A DNA stretch of 64,000 nt from Dermatobacter hominis (GTDB taxonomy: Bacteria; Actinomycetota; Acidimicrobiia; Acidimicrobiales; Microtrichaceae). The notes under the pieces were generated by a model, which was not told the origin of the DNA, did not search any database, and was given only the letters and a program-made list of their open reading frames with translations. The stretch lies in the NCBI RefSeq assembly GCF_020715685.1, contig NZ_CP085840.1, forward strand, positions 2,170,001-2,234,000. The letters are read 5' to 3'. The translations under genes were made by a program, and so were the position numbers. Shown piece by piece: positions 27,390 through 37,897 of this stretch (position 1 is its first letter; the number at the start of each line of letters is the position of its first letter).

Positions 27390-27433
27390 GCCGGGGCCGA
27401 TCTCGACGCGCTCGGGAGCGCCGCTCGCGAGCG

Positions 27434-28465
27434 TCAGTAGGTCATGGGCAGGAACGAATCGAGGTGGAAGAGGACCAGACCGACGCCGAGCGCGACGGCC
27501 GGTCCGGCGACGACGACGGTCGTCACGAGCGAGGTGCGGCGCCGAAGCTCGACGGCACCGAACACGCCGAGCGCCGCCACGGCGGCGCCGCCGACGAGCA
27601 GCACGAGGCCGCCCGCACCGCGCCCGTCGAAGCCGCCCTGGTCGCCCTTGACGAGGCGCACGCGCTGGTCGTCGGGGACTGCGGGCTGCGTCCCGTCCTT
27701 GGCCGCCTGGACGACGACGCGCCGGCTGTCGAAGGGGCCGCCGGCGCTGGTCACGAGCGTCATCCGGGACGGACCGGTCGGGTCGAGGACGTCGGTGTCG
27801 TCGCCGTCGACCTCCTTCACCGACGTGACCTTGTAGACGTAGACGCGGCCGTCCCGCATGCGGGCGTAGACCAGGGATCCGCTCGTCAGGTCCTTGAGCC
27901 GGCCGAACGAGTACCCCCACAGCGTGGAGTGGCCCAGCACGACCGTGTTGCCCTGGCCGGGCGTCGCCGAGCCCTCGCGCCAGCCCGGTCCGCCGCGGAG
28001 CAGTTCGGGGGTCGCACCGGTCACGACGACCTCGTTGAACCCGATCGCCGGGATCTGCAGCGCGAACGCCGGATCCCCGGAGGTGAGGCGGGGGTCGGCC
28101 TGCGTGTACTCGTCGGCGCGGTGCGTCTGGCGGACCCGGGCGAAGGCCGGGAGCAGGAACACGACGAGCAGGGCGAACGCCACGACCCCGCCCACGACGG
28201 CGATGACGGCCCGGCGGCCGAGCGAGGACCGCGGGTCGGGACCGGTCGGCGGCGGAGGATCGGGCTCGGGGAGGTCGACGGCGGGCTGCGGCGCCGAGGC
28301 GCCGTGCTCGAACTGCGACCCCTCAGGGGCCTGCTGCGGTGACGCCTCCGGGGGGACGGGCGGCCGGGGCGCCTCGGGGACGACGGGCGGCTGCGATGCG
28401 CCGTCCCGGAGGTCGACGACGTCGCTGCGGTGGTGGAGGTCGCTCCGTGCGTGGACGTCGGTCAC
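27434..28465 (-). CDS. Sortase-like protein with Ser in place of the catalytic Cys
   Basis: 343 residues from the GTG at 28465, which overlaps the upstream stop (GTGA). The N-terminal ~85 residues are cytoplasmic and Pro-rich, followed by a membrane helix, an extracellular sortase fold and two C-terminal helices. Sortase blocks include LQIPAIGFNEVVVTGATPEL, NTVVLGHSTLWGYSFGRL (His179) and DVLDPTGPSRMTLVTSAGG. In sortases the last block ends T-L-V/I-T-C with an Arg some eight residues on; here the residue is Ser240 (codon AGC), with Arg248/Arg249 present. The protein may be inactive for transpeptidation or a scaffold. It is the last gene of the pst operon. Confidence 0.82.
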   Translation of the reverse strand: MTDVHARSDLHHRSDVVDLRDGASQPPVVPEAPRPPVPPEASPQQAPEGSQFEHGASAPQPAVDLPEPDPPPPTGPDPRSSLGRRAVIAVVGGVVAFALLVVFLLPAFARVRQTHRADEYTQADPRLTSGDPAFALQIPAIGFNEVVVTGATPELLRGGPGWREGSATPGQGNTVVLGHSTLWGYSFGRLKDLTSGSLVYARMRDGRVYVYKVTSVKEVDGDDTDVLDPTGPSRMTLVTSAGGPFDSRRVVVQAAKDGTQPAVPDDQRVRLVKGDQGGFDGRGAGGLVLLVGGAAVAALGVFGAVELRRRTSLVTTVVVAGPAVALGVGLVLFHLDSFLPMTY

Positions 28466-30237
28466 GAGGCCCACGCCCGCTTCGTGGCGAGGTTGCGCAG
28501 GATGATGAACGTGAGCGCACCGAGGCCGAGCGTCACCACGCGGTCGAGCGGCGACAGCGAGAGCGTGGGCAGCTCCATCGGCATCCTCCGGCTGATCGCC
28601 GCCGCCTCCGCCGCCTCATCGCCCACGGCGCCACCGCCGCCCGAGGCGCCGCCACTGCCGTCGACGCCGCCCGACTCGGTGATCGTCTCGAGCGGCGTGA
28701 AGCCGGAGTCGTCGACGGTCCCGTCGTCGTAGCTGCCCGGATCGCCGTATCCGAGGTCCGAATAGCCGCCGTCCGGCGCCAGCTCCCCGGACCCGTCGCC
28801 GTCGCCCGCCGGCGGGTCGCACAGCTTCATCGACGACACGCCGGTGATGGCGCCGGCGGGTGCGTAGGGTGCGCCGTCCTTCGACGTGACGACCTCGCCA
28901 CCCGCCGACCCGCAGTTGCTCTCGACGATCTGGTTGGCGGCCGTCAGCGCCTCGACGACCATCTTGTCGGTGATCTGCCCGTCGCCGATCTGCGCGGCCT
29001 GCGCCCGTCCCGTCGTCACCTGCGTGCGGATGATGGTCGCCACTGCGTTGGCCTGGGCGGCGGTCAGCCCCGAGGCCGGTGCGTAGAGGCGGTTGACCCA
29101 GGTCAGGGGGTACGCCCCGGGCACCGGTGTGGTCGCACCCGTGAGCGGTGCGCCGTCGCCGGCCGCGACCGCGGCGGTGATGGCCGCCGGAGTGGCGCTC
29201 ACCCACTCGCCGGCGCCGTTGCGCAGCTGGGCGGTGTAGAGGGGGATCTGCTCCGCCTTCGGTCGTGCGGCGTTGAGGAAGACCGACTCGGCCACCTTGC
29301 CGGGGGGCACGAAGGCGAACGCACCCGAGAAGTTCAGGATCGAGTCGCTGCCGCTCAGGCCCTCGCGAATCAACGACAGCACGTCGTCCATCGACCGCCG
29401 CGAGGTCTGGCTGTCGACCGGCCAGACCTCCGACGGCTTGGTGTCCGCCGTCTGGCCCGGGGTCTGGGCCATCCACGCCCGCCAGTCCTGGGGCTGGGTC
29501 GCCTCGACGTAGCGCTCCAGGTAGTAGTTCGAGGCGTCCGCGCCGGAGCGCACGATCGCTCGGGGGATGTCGTTCGGCGCGATCAGGGTGCGTCCGGCCA
29601 GGGCGCCGGGATCCTGGTTCGCCTTGAACTCGGTCGAGGCGAAGACGCTGCGGCCGGAGAAGATCATCTGCCCCACAGCCGACGGGGTCAGGCGGAACGG
29701 GCCGGTGAACGGCGAGATGTCGGCGAGCGCGCACGGGCTCTCTCCGTCCTCGTTCAGCTCCTCGCACCGCAGGGGCCAGGCCCGGAGCCATGCGTCCGCG
29801 GTCGGGAAGCGGTCGCCCGCGATCGGAGCGGGGATGTAGCCGAACGCCGCCAGCGCCGTGGCCTGCACCGGTGCGGAGATGACGCCCCGACCGGACTTCT
29901 GGAGGTCCGAGAGCTCCTGCGGGCCGAAGCCGACGCCGGACACGATCATGTCGGTGTCGCCCGCCACGAACGACGCCCGGGCGTCGGCGGTGTCGGTCAG
30001 GATCGTCTGCAGCGACAGGTCCACATCGGCGCCCTCGAGCCGGGCGATCGCCGAGCTGATCATCGAGTTGGCCTCGCCGCTGAGCTGGACGTCGAGGTCG
30101 ACCGCGGTCGGGGCGTCGGCGTCCTGGGCCCGTGCCGACTGCGGCAGCGCGACCCACGCCGCCGCGAGGGCCAGCATGACCACTCGGGCGAAGACGACGC
30201 GGCGCGGCGTGGGCCGGCGGGAGCGGGCGCGACTCAC
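28462..30237 (-). CDS. Membrane-anchored PstS-like binding protein, second of the operon
   Basis: 591 residues from the GTG at 30237, overlapping the upstream stop (GTGA). A signal (RVVMLALAAAWVALPQSARA) is followed by a diverged substrate-binding fold: VDLDVQLSGEANSMISSAIA, DMIVSGVGFGPQELSDLQ, TLIAPNDIPRAIVRSGADAS and AFAFVPPGKVAESVFLNAA. The canonical phosphate-binding Ser/Thr-Gly loops are not clear, so the ligand is uncertain. A Gly/Asp-rich linker leads to a C-terminal helix (VVTLGLGALTFIILRNLA) with a TKRAWAS tail. It is therefore tethered to the membrane, unlike usual lipoprotein PstS. Confidence 0.75.
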   Translation of the reverse strand: MSRARSRRPTPRRVVFARVVMLALAAAWVALPQSARAQDADAPTAVDLDVQLSGEANSMISSAIARLEGADVDLSLQTILTDTADARASFVAGDTDMIVSGVGFGPQELSDLQKSGRGVISAPVQATALAAFGYIPAPIAGDRFPTADAWLRAWPLRCEELNEDGESPCALADISPFTGPFRLTPSAVGQMIFSGRSVFASTEFKANQDPGALAGRTLIAPNDIPRAIVRSGADASNYYLERYVEATQPQDWRAWMAQTPGQTADTKPSEVWPVDSQTSRRSMDDVLSLIREGLSGSDSILNFSGAFAFVPPGKVAESVFLNAARPKAEQIPLYTAQLRNGAGEWVSATPAAITAAVAAGDGAPLTGATTPVPGAYPLTWVNRLYAPASGLTAAQANAVATIIRTQVTTGRAQAAQIGDGQITDKMVVEALTAANQIVESNCGSAGGEVVTSKDGAPYAPAGAITGVSSMKLCDPPAGDGDGSGELAPDGGYSDLGYGDPGSYDDGTVDDSGFTPLETITESGGVDGSGGASGGGGAVGDEAAEAAAISRRMPMELPTLSLSPLDRVVTLGLGALTFIILRNLATKRAWAS

Positions 30238-31768
30238 GAGCGGGCCAACCCCGACTTCGTCCCCCGGGCGATCACGGTCCCCAGCGCGACGAGCGCGCCG
30301 CCGAGGAGGAACGTGAACACGACGTCGCTGTTCTCCGGGCCGGCGGTGCCGCCCTTGGCCGCGGCGTTGCTGCCCGACGCCCCGGCGGCGGCCTGCTCGG
30401 CCGCGGCCGCATCGGCGGCTGCGGCCGCGGCGGCGGCATCGGTCGCGCCGGCTGCGGCCGACGGGTCGGCGGCGCCCGAGGCCGCCGGGTCGACGGCGCC
30501 CCCTCCGGCGCCGGCCCCGCCCGCGGCGCCGGCCCCGCCCGCACCTGCGTTCGCCCCGGGCGCCGCGGCGGGAGCCGCCGGACCGTTCTGGACCCGGACC
30601 TGCGCCGGCGCGTTGCACGTGGCGGTCGCCGGCCGCGCCGGGGCGCCGGGGATCTTGGCGATGGCGTCGAGCGCGATGTTCACGAGCGGTTCGCTGAGCC
30701 GCGAGTAGAAGAGCGGCTCGGACCGGCGCTGGCCCTGGCACGCCGCGTAGTTCAGGAACGTGGCCAGGACCTTGCCCTTCTCGGCGTTGAACCCGGCGGT
30801 CTGGGCGATCGCATACGAGTACGTCGACGGGAAGTACGCCTTCGGGTCGGTGCCGCCGTAGCTCAGCTCGAAGGTGCCGTTGCCCCGCGGCTGCGCGTAG
30901 GCCAGCGCGATCGTCGAGTTCGGGGGGTTGGGCGGCGTGAACGCCCCGGCCGGGTTCTGCACCGAGGCCACCGGCAGCTTGGTGATCGTCTTGAAGCCGG
31001 TCTCGATGTAGGTGATCGAGTCCGCGCCGGTCGATCCGTTGGCGACCGACTTGGCGATGCCGTCGGAGCTGTAGGCGGCGCTCACGCTGCCGAAGCCGCG
31101 GGGCCAGACCGAGATCGGCTTGCCCTGGGCCAGGTACTGGTCCTGGCCGAACGGGCCGCCGCCGATGGTCTGCTGGAACTTCCGCCAGACGTCGGGCGCG
31201 CGGGCGATGCAGAACTCGCTGAGCACGTAGCTGGTGCCGGCGCGGTCGTCGCGGACCACCGGTCGGATCGGCCGGTCCGGCAGCGGCGCCCCCGGATTGG
31301 CGGCCGCGATGCCGGGGTCGTTCCACTTGATCCCCGGCTCGGTGAAGATCCGGCACGCCTCGCGCTGTGTCAGCTTGAGGTCCGAGATCCGCTGCCCGTT
31401 CGTGCCCACCACGTTGAACATGAACGCCACCGCGCCTGCGGCGACCGGGACGTACACGAAGTCCTTGCGGCCGGAGCCGTTCAGCGTCCCCTGCTCGTCG
31501 GGCAGGAACTGGATGTCGCTCTGGCCGAAGTCGAGCGCGCCCGACATGTAGCGCTCACGACCGAAGCCCGACCCGGTGGCGCTGTAGTTGATGCTGAGCT
31601 TGTACGGCGGGTTGGCCACGTCGGCCTTCCACTGGTCCATCAGCAGGCCGACGAACGACGAGCCGCCGCCGGTCACGATCGGCCCCTCGGCCGAGGCGCC
31701 CGGGACGACGAGGACCGAGCTCGCGGCCAGCACGCCGACGGCGACGAGCGCTCGCAGGAACGTGCGCA

Positions 31769-31769
<1 letters not shown>
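30234..31769 (-). CDS. Membrane-anchored PstS-like phosphate-binding protein
   Basis: 511 residues from the ATG at 31769, overlapping the pstB stop (TGATG). A Sec signal (LRALVAVGVLAASSVLVVPG) leads into PstS-like blocks: GPIVTGGGSSFVGLLMDQW, INYSATGSGFGRERYMSG, LDFGQSDIQFL, DRAGTSYVLSEFCIARA and SVWPRGFGSVSAAYSS. These correspond to the phosphate-contacting loops. Residues ~400-470 are an Ala/Gly-rich linker, and a C-terminal helix (VVFTFLLGGALVALGTVIA) ends in RGTKSGLARS. No lipobox is seen, so anchoring appears to be by the C-terminal helix, allowing the domain to sit away from the membrane. Confidence 0.82.
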
Positions 31770-32830
<1,061 letters not shown>

Positions 32831-32846
32831 GGGTGACCTCCGATCG

Positions 32847-34070
32847 TCATCGCCCGGCTCCGCGCTTGCGAGCGCCGCGCGCGCCGATCCAACGGGCGGC
32901 GACGAACAGGATCAGGACCAGGATCATGAGCACGAGGGCCCCGGTCCAGGCGCGGCCGACCTGCCGGTCGTTGGGCTGGCGCAGCAGCGACCAGACGAAC
33001 AGGGGGAGGTCCGCCTGGGGGGAGCTGAACGGGTTGTAGTTGGTGGCGGTGCTGCCGAACGCGGTGAGCAGCACCGGGGCCGTCTCGCCGATCGCGCGGG
33101 CGACGCCCAGGATCGACGCGGTGATCAGGCCCGAGCGGGCCGTGGGGAGCACCACCCGCATGACGCTGCGCCACTGCGGCGCGCCCAGGGCGAGCGCCGA
33201 CTCGCGGAGGCCGTCGTCGACGGTGCGGAGGATCTCCTCGCTCGTGCGGGTGACGATCGGGATCATCATCACGGCGAGCGCGACGCCGGCCGCCGCACCC
33301 GAGAAGCCGTGGCCCTCGTTCACCCAGATCGTGAACACGATCAGACCGGCGACGATCGACGGGAGGCCGCTCATCGCGTCGACCACGAAGCGCACCGGAA
33401 CGGCGAGCCGGCCCTTGACCTCGTGGAGGTAGACGGCGGTGAGGATCGCGATCGGCACGGCGAGCACGGTGGCGATCGCGATCTGCTCGAGCGTGCCGAC
33501 GACGGCGTGGAAGGCGCCGCCGCCCGCGTCGAGCGGTCCGACCTCGGACAGGTCGTCGGTGAAGAACGCGAGGTCGAGCCCCGGCAGCCCCTTGATGATC
33601 ACGAACGTGCACATCCACACGAGCACGCCCACGGCGATCGCACCGCAGACCCAGATGAGCGTCGTCATCAGGCGGTCCTTGGCCACGACCTTGCTGGTCC
33701 GGTCCCGGGCCAGGAGGTACACCGCGACGAGGAACCAGAGCAGCGCCCAGCACCCGAAGGTGAGCGGGTGCGTCCAGTCCATGGCCGCGCACAGGGCCCA
33801 GGCGAATGCGAGTCCCGAGCCGGCGGCCAGGAGGTAGTCCATCCGGTCGTTGCGCGACAGCGTGCGCGGGCGCACCGGTTGCTCCGACAGCGGCGGCCAG
33901 GGCGTCGACGGACCTCGGTCGTCGACCCGCACGCCCTCGGAGGCCCCGCCGTCGGAGGACGGGCCGCGGCCGGGAGCGACGGCACCCGCCCCGTCGGGCG
34001 CGCCCGCCGGTGGCCGCTCGCCCACGGCGGTGGAGCGGCGCTCGAGCTCGCGCTCGTCGACGACGGTCAT
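32847..34070 (-). CDS. pstA: Phosphate ABC transporter permease
   Basis: 407 residues from the ATG at 34070 overlapping the pstC stop (TGATG). About 60 cytoplasmic residues precede two extra helices ([35 protein letters not shown]). The PstA core follows with [40 protein letters not shown] and [20 protein letters not shown], which is the EAA coupling loop contacting PstB, then [20 protein letters not shown]. It is longer than usual PstA (~290 aa) because of the N-terminal extension. Confidence 0.92.
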   Translation of the reverse strand: MTVVDERELERRSTAVGERPPAGAPDGAGAVAPGRGPSSDGGASEGVRVDDRGPSTPWPPLSEQPVRPRTLSRNDRMDYLLAAGSGLAFAWALCAAMDWTHPLTFGCWALLWFLVAVYLLARDRTSKVVAKDRLMTTLIWVCGAIAVGVLVWMCTFVIIKGLPGLDLAFFTDDLSEVGPLDAGGGAFHAVVGTLEQIAIATVLAVPIAILTAVYLHEVKGRLAVPVRFVVDAMSGLPSIVAGLIVFTIWVNEGHGFSGAAAGVALAVMMIPIVTRTSEEILRTVDDGLRESALALGAPQWRSVMRVVLPTARSGLITASILGVARAIGETAPVLLTAFGSTATNYNPFSSPQADLPLFVWSLLRQPNDRQVGRAWTGALVLMILVLILFVAARWIGARGARKRGAGR

Positions 34071-35071
34071 CAGACGGCCATCCGGGCGCGGGCGACGATC
34101 GTGCGGGCGACCAGGTTCACGATCAGGGTGAGGATGAACAGGGCCAGGCCGGCGGCGATGAGGCCGTTGATCTCGAGGCCGGCGGCCTCGCCGAACTTCG
34201 TGGCGATCAGGGCCGAGATCGACCCGCTGCCCTGCTCGAGGATGTGCAGGTTCGGCTTGTCGATGATCGTGATGACGAGGACCACCGCGATGGTCTCGCC
34301 GAGCGCCCGGCCGAACCCGAGCAGGACCGAGCCGACGATGCCGCTGCGCCCGAACGGCAGGACGACCGCGCGGATCATCCCCCACCGGCTGCCCCCCAGC
34401 GCCAGGGCGCCCTCGCACTGGACTCTCGGCACCTGGGCCATCACGTCACGGGAGACCGAGGTGATGATCGGCACGACCATGAACGCCACGACGGAACCGG
34501 CGATGAACGTGGACTGCGAGACCGAGGCGTCGGCCGACGTGAGGCGCAGCAGCGGGATGGCGTTGAGGTGCGATGCCAGGAACTCCGACACGCCCATCAG
34601 CGGGCCCTGCAGCGCGAAGAAGCCCCACATGCCGAAGATCAGGCTCGGGATGGCGGCGAGCAGGTCGACCGCGCTGGTGAGGACGCCGCGGATGCGGCCG
34701 GGGGCGTACTCGTTGATGAAGAGCGCGAGCCCGAGCGCCAGCGGCACGCCGATGACGAGCGCCACCGCGGCGATGAGGATCGTGTTGACCAGGATCCCCC
34801 CGACGCCGAAGTTGCCCTCGGCCGGTCGCCAGTCGGAGGTGGTGAGGAAGTCCTTGACGCCCGACTCGCTCAGGGCCGGCAGCGCCTTGACCGTGAGGAA
34901 CACGGCGGCGGTCGCCATGATCGCCAGGCAGGTGGCGGCGGCGATGCCGGAGATGCCCCGGAAGACCCGGTCCCCGAAGGTCCACGTGCGGGGCAGCGAG
35001 CGGGGGGCGTCGTCGCCCGCAGGAGCGGGCGGCGTGGGCGACGCGGCGGTCGGGGGGGTCGTCACGGCCAC
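34070..35071 (-). CDS. pstC: Phosphate ABC transporter permease
   Basis: About 333 residues from the GTG at 35071; another GTG at 35065 is equally possible, and a TTG at 35122 would overlap the PHO-box-like repeats. Six core helices with SLIFGMWGFFALQGPLMGV, SRDVMAQVPRVQCEGALALG and GSRWGMIRAVVLPFGRSGIV (EAA loop) and GFGRALGETIAVVLV are typical PstC blocks. It is the first gene of pstC-pstA-pstB, PstS-like, PstS-like, sortase-like, all joined by overlaps or a 16-nt gap. Confidence 0.92.
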   Translation of the reverse strand: MAVTTPPTAASPTPPAPAGDDAPRSLPRTWTFGDRVFRGISGIAAATCLAIMATAAVFLTVKALPALSESGVKDFLTTSDWRPAEGNFGVGGILVNTILIAAVALVIGVPLALGLALFINEYAPGRIRGVLTSAVDLLAAIPSLIFGMWGFFALQGPLMGVSEFLASHLNAIPLLRLTSADASVSQSTFIAGSVVAFMVVPIITSVSRDVMAQVPRVQCEGALALGGSRWGMIRAVVLPFGRSGIVGSVLLGFGRALGETIAVVLVITIIDKPNLHILEQGSGSISALIATKFGEAAGLEINGLIAAGLALFILTLIVNLVARTIVARARMAV

Positions 35072-35112
35072 GGACCCAAGGTGTAACGGAGCCAGGTGAC
35101 GACGGATCGACG

Positions 35113-35145
35113 GCTCGGCCAACGGGCGGGGAGCAGTAGGTGAAC
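35113..35145 (-). promoter_or_regulatory. PHO-box-like repeats upstream of pstC
   Basis: On the minus strand the units GTTCACCTACT, GCTCCCCGCCC and GTTGGCCGAGC follow each other at 11-nt period. Only the first fits the GTTCACC core fully; the others match 5 of 7 positions. The position 40-75 nt before the start suits activation by PhoP. Confidence 0.45.
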
Positions 35146-35291
35146 TCCGCCCTCACCGTCGGCGGCCGACCACGGCCCGTCGCGGGACGCGATCGAGCCC
35201 CCGGGACCGTCGTCCCGGGGGCTCGATGTGCGGTGGAGGCGTGACCGCCGCCCGGCGAACCGGGCGGGGCGGTTCGGTCAGCGCCTCCGGA

Positions 35292-36143
35292 TCAGGGAGC
35301 GACCACCGTGAAGGCGAGCTCCTTGGCCTCGTCGTTGTTCGACTGGCTCTCGTTGGTCACCCGCACGAAGCAGGTGGTGTTCTTCTGGATGCCGCCCGGG
35401 GCGGCGTCGCTGGCGGCGAAGCAGCCCCAGCCGCCGTCGCCCGACGGCTCCTCACCCCGGAAGAGGTCGAGGTTGCCGGAGGCGCCGACGCCGTTGGCCG
35501 TGCCGTTCGGCGTGATCGTCGACAGCGGGGCGCAGTCGAGGGCGACGCTGAAGGTCGGGTCGGACTTCGACTTGCGGCACACGTCCACGAAGATCAGCTT
35601 GTCGGCGTCCTGGTTCTTCCAGGCGACGGCGACCTTCTTGAGCGAGTTCGGCGCGATGGCGACCGGGTTCTCGAAGAGGTGCACGTCGGTGGGCGGGGCC
35701 TGCACCGTGACGGTGGCGGTCGCCGTGGCCGTGGCCGAGCTGGCGTCGGTCACCGTCAGCTTGGCGGTGAAGGTGCCGGAGGTGCGGTAGCGGTAGGTCG
35801 GCGTCGCGCTGGTCGAGTCGATGAAGCCGCCACCCGTGAAGTCCCACTTGTAGGTCAGGCCCGTGCCGGTGGAGCCGGCTGCGGAGAAGGCGATCGGCGC
35901 GCCCACGACCGCCGGGGCCGACGGGTTCACCGAGATCGCCGCGGTCGGGCCGCTGGGCACCGACGAGGTCGTCGAGCTGGTGGTGGAGCTGGTCGTCGAG
36001 CTCGTGGTCGAGCTGGTCGTCGAGCTCGTGGTCGAGCTGGTCGGGGGTACGGGTGTCTCGGGCGCGCACGCGGCGGCGGTGAGGACCGTCGCCAGCGCCA
36101 GGCCGGCCGTCGCCACGAGGCGGCGGGGGGTGCGGGTTCGCAT
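35292..36143 (-). CDS. Lipoprotein with PKD domain and the four-cysteine domain
   Basis: 283 residues from the ATG at 36143 (GGAGGA upstream). The signal ends in VLTAAACAPE, a lipobox-like site. A run of STTSS repeats forms a linker, then a PKD domain (residues ~45-130: GPTAAISVNPSAPAVVGAPI, YKWDFTGGG, YRYRTSGTFTAKLTVTD). The last ~120 residues are a paralogue of the domain at 26606: KLIFVDVCRKSKSDPTFSV, ALDCAPL, GWGCFAASD and GIQKNTTCFVRVTN. There is no PEAP signal here; lipid anchoring replaces it. PHO-box-like repeats lie upstream. Confidence 0.8.
   Translation of the reverse strand: MRTRTPRRLVATAGLALATVLTAAACAPETPVPPTSSTTSSTTSSTTSSTTSSTTSSTTSSVPSGPTAAISVNPSAPAVVGAPIAFSAAGSTGTGLTYKWDFTGGGFIDSTSATPTYRYRTSGTFTAKLTVTDASSATATATATVTVQAPPTDVHLFENPVAIAPNSLKKVAVAWKNQDADKLIFVDVCRKSKSDPTFSVALDCAPLSTITPNGTANGVGASGNLDLFRGEEPSGDGGWGCFAASDAAPGGIQKNTTCFVRVTNESQSNNDEAKELAFTVVAP
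35963..36042. repeat. Tandem repeat coding for the STTSS linker
   Basis: About five copies of a 15-nt unit (GTGGTCGAGCTGGTC-like on the plus strand) that encode Ser-Thr-Thr-Ser-Ser runs in the lipoprotein at 35292. It is coding and likely variable in length by slippage. Confidence 0.7.
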
Positions 36144-36253
36144 GATGAGGAGTTCCTCCGGGTCGTTGTCCAGCGGACGACGACAGCCCGTCGCCCGAGT
36201 CGCCTCATCGAGGCAAGGGAGTTGTAACGATCCAGTCCTGACGCCCGGGAGCG

Positions 36254-36329
36254 CGGAGGCCAACGTCGGGTGAACATTCGGCGGCATCCGGGCTGCGTTC
36301 ACGCCCGGTTCACCGGACGGTCACCGGGG
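36254..36329. promoter_or_regulatory. Two opposed PHO-box-like repeat clusters
   Basis: On the plus strand GTTCACGCCCG, GTTCACCGGAC and GGTCACCGGGG are consecutive 11-nt units (36297-36329). On the minus strand GTTCACCCGAC and GTTGGCCTCCG are consecutive (36254-36275). They occupy the 313-nt gap between the lipoprotein gene (start 36143) and the SCP2 gene (start 36457); the rest of that gap shows nothing else clear. Confidence 0.5.
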
Positions 36330-36456
36330 GACACCGGCGTGACCCGCAGGCCGTCGGGGCGTGCTGTGCTCGGGCGCCCGACGGCGCCGCGGCTCCTCGC
36401 CGGTCGGCGGCGCGCGCCGCAGGGCCGGCCGCCGTCGGCGGGTAGGTTGTCGAGCC

Positions 36457-36843
36457 GTGGTGGCCTACCTGAGCGACGAGTGGTTGGAGCGGGCCGGCGC
36501 CTCGCTGGCGGCGAGCGACGAGCTCGCGCAGCGGACGGCGGACCTCGATCTGGCGATCGCCTACGAGGTCGCCGGGGCGCCGGCGGGCAAGGTCGGCTAC
36601 ACGATCCGGTTCGACCACGGCACGACCTCGGTCACGCCGGGCGCGGTCGAGGCCCCCGTCTCGTTCCAGCTCGACTACGACACGGCGGCCGCCATCGCCA
36701 AGGGCGACCTGTCGGCCCAGGCCGCGTTCATGCAGGGCCGGCTCAAGCTCGTGGGCGACGTCAACGTGCTCATCCGCGACGGCGCCGTGCTCGACGGCGT
36801 CGCCGACGCGCTGGGCGAGCTCCGCGCCGACACCGAGTTCTGA
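36457..36843 (+). CDS. SCP2 sterol-binding domain protein
   Basis: About 128 residues from a GTG at 36457 (the next codon is also GTG). The small fold shows YLSDEWLERAGASLA, KVGYTIRFDHGTTSVTPG, ADLDLAIAYEVAG, SFQLDYDTAAAIAKGDLSAQ and AFMQGRLKLVGDVN. The last block (x-F-x-x-G-K/R-x-K-x-x-G-D) is the hallmark of SCP2 domains, which bind lipids or acyl-CoA. It is cytoplasmic, without a partner enzyme domain, and ends 22 nt before a palindromic repeat. Confidence 0.85.
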   Translation: MVAYLSDEWLERAGASLAASDELAQRTADLDLAIAYEVAGAPAGKVGYTIRFDHGTTSVTPGAVEAPVSFQLDYDTAAAIAKGDLSAQAAFMQGRLKLVGDVNVLIRDGAVLDGVADALGELRADTEF

Positions 36844-36865
36844 GGCTCCTCCCCCTCCCCCTCCG

Positions 36866-36915
36866 GCTCGGTCACGGCTGACGGCGCCGTTCGGCACCGC
36901 CAGCCGTGACAGAGC
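36866..36915. repeat. 50-nt palindromic repeat, family 3, copy 2
   Basis: It begins GCTCGGTCACGGCT and ends AGCCGTGACAGAGC around GCCGTTCGG. It matches the element at 18448-18497 at most positions. Arms GTCACGGCT/AGCCGTGAC are exact. It lies between the SCP2 gene and the glycosylase gene. Confidence 0.75.
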
Positions 36916-36937
36916 GGCGAGGTCGTAGCGTGGTGGG

Positions 36938-37789
36938 ATGCCCGAACTGCCCGAGGTCCAGGCCCACGTCGAACGGCTGACCGCCGACTTCGCCGGCGCG
37001 GAGCTGTCGGGCTTCCGACCGATCACCTTCACGGCGCTCAAGACCGCCCTCCCCGACCCGGGCGACGCCGTCGGCACCACGCTCGATCGCGTCGACCGGC
37101 GCGGCAAGTTCCTCCTGCTGCGCTTCGGCGGGACCGGTGAGGGCGCGCGCACGTTCGTCGTGCACCTCATGCAGGGCGGCCGCCTCGTCCCCGACGAGAC
37201 CCAGTCGGCCAAGCCCCGCAACGGCGTCGCCCGCTGGACCTTCGCGGACGGCCGGGCGCTGCTGCTCACCGAGGCGGGCAAGGAGCGCAAGGCCGGCGTG
37301 TGGGTCGTGGCCGGCGAGCCGCTCGTCCAGCCGCCGCTCGACGACCTGGGCATCGACGCCGACATCGTCACCCGTGACGAGCTCGTCGCCGCGTTGAAGG
37401 CGAAGGGGACCCGGCTACACACGTTCCTCCGCGACCAGCACGGCATCGCCGGCGTCGGCCGGATGCTCGCGAACGAGATCTGCCACCGGGCGAAGCTCTC
37501 GCCGTTCGCGAGCACGAACAAGCTCGACGACGAGCAGATCGACCGCCTGTTCGCCGCCATCCGGACGTGCATCGCCGACGCCCTCGCGTTCGAGCGGGGC
37601 ATGGACCGGATGTCGAAGTCGGCGGAGCGGCCGGGCAGCGCGCACCACCGCAAGGGCGAGGCCTGCCCGGTGTGCGGCGACACGATCCGCGCCGTCGAGT
37701 ACAGCGCGTACGAGGTCGACTACTGCCCCACCTGCCAGACCGGGGGCAAGGTGCTGGCCGACAACACGACGTCGAAGTTCCTCAAGTAG
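36938..37789 (+). CDS. DNA-formamidopyrimidine glycosylase (Fpg/Nei family)
   Basis: 283 residues starting MPELPEVQAHVERL, the family N-terminus whose Pro2 forms the Schiff base and Glu3 is catalytic. RRGKFLLLRFG holds the conserved Lys. The helix-two-turn-helix is at QHGIAGVGRMLANEICHRAKLSPF, and the C-terminal zinc finger is CPVCGD...CPTCQTGGKVLADN. It removes oxidised bases and cleaves the abasic site. The sequence does not settle whether it is MutM or a Nei/Nei2-type enzyme; the zinc finger ending lacks the usual R-x-T-x-x-C-x-x-CQ form, which argues for a diverged subfamily. Confidence 0.9.
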   Translation: MPELPEVQAHVERLTADFAGAELSGFRPITFTALKTALPDPGDAVGTTLDRVDRRGKFLLLRFGGTGEGARTFVVHLMQGGRLVPDETQSAKPRNGVARWTFADGRALLLTEAGKERKAGVWVVAGEPLVQPPLDDLGIDADIVTRDELVAALKAKGTRLHTFLRDQHGIAGVGRMLANEICHRAKLSPFASTNKLDDEQIDRLFAAIRTCIADALAFERGMDRMSKSAERPGSAHHRKGEACPVCGDTIRAVEYSAYEVDYCPTCQTGGKVLADNTTSKFLK

Positions 37790-37800
37790 CCCGGACGCGA

Positions 37801-37882
37801 CGACGCCGCGGCCCGGGCCGCGGCGTCGACCGTCGCTCTGTTCCCGAGACCTGGGGCGAACGCCCCAGGGACGAGGAACAGA
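37801..37882. terminator. Two adjacent hairpins between convergent genes
   Basis: A perfect 28-nt palindrome (CGACGCCGCGGCCC and its complement, 37801-37828) is followed by a long imperfect hairpin 37837-37882 with arms TCTGTTCC/GGAACAGA and CTGGGGCG/CGCCCCAG. They separate the glycosylase gene from mdh and may terminate in both directions. Confidence 0.6.
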
Positions 37883-37897
37883 ACGCAGCGGGTGCGG

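Noticed and set aside
28300-28400. VVPEAP in the N-terminal part of the sortase-like protein as an exosortase signal
   Set aside because: It is in the cytoplasmic Pro-rich segment, before the first helix, not at the C-terminus with an Arg cluster.
35963-36042. Possible CRISPR-like or tandem repeat array
   Set aside because: The repeats are contiguous 15-nt units without spacers and encode a Ser/Thr linker.
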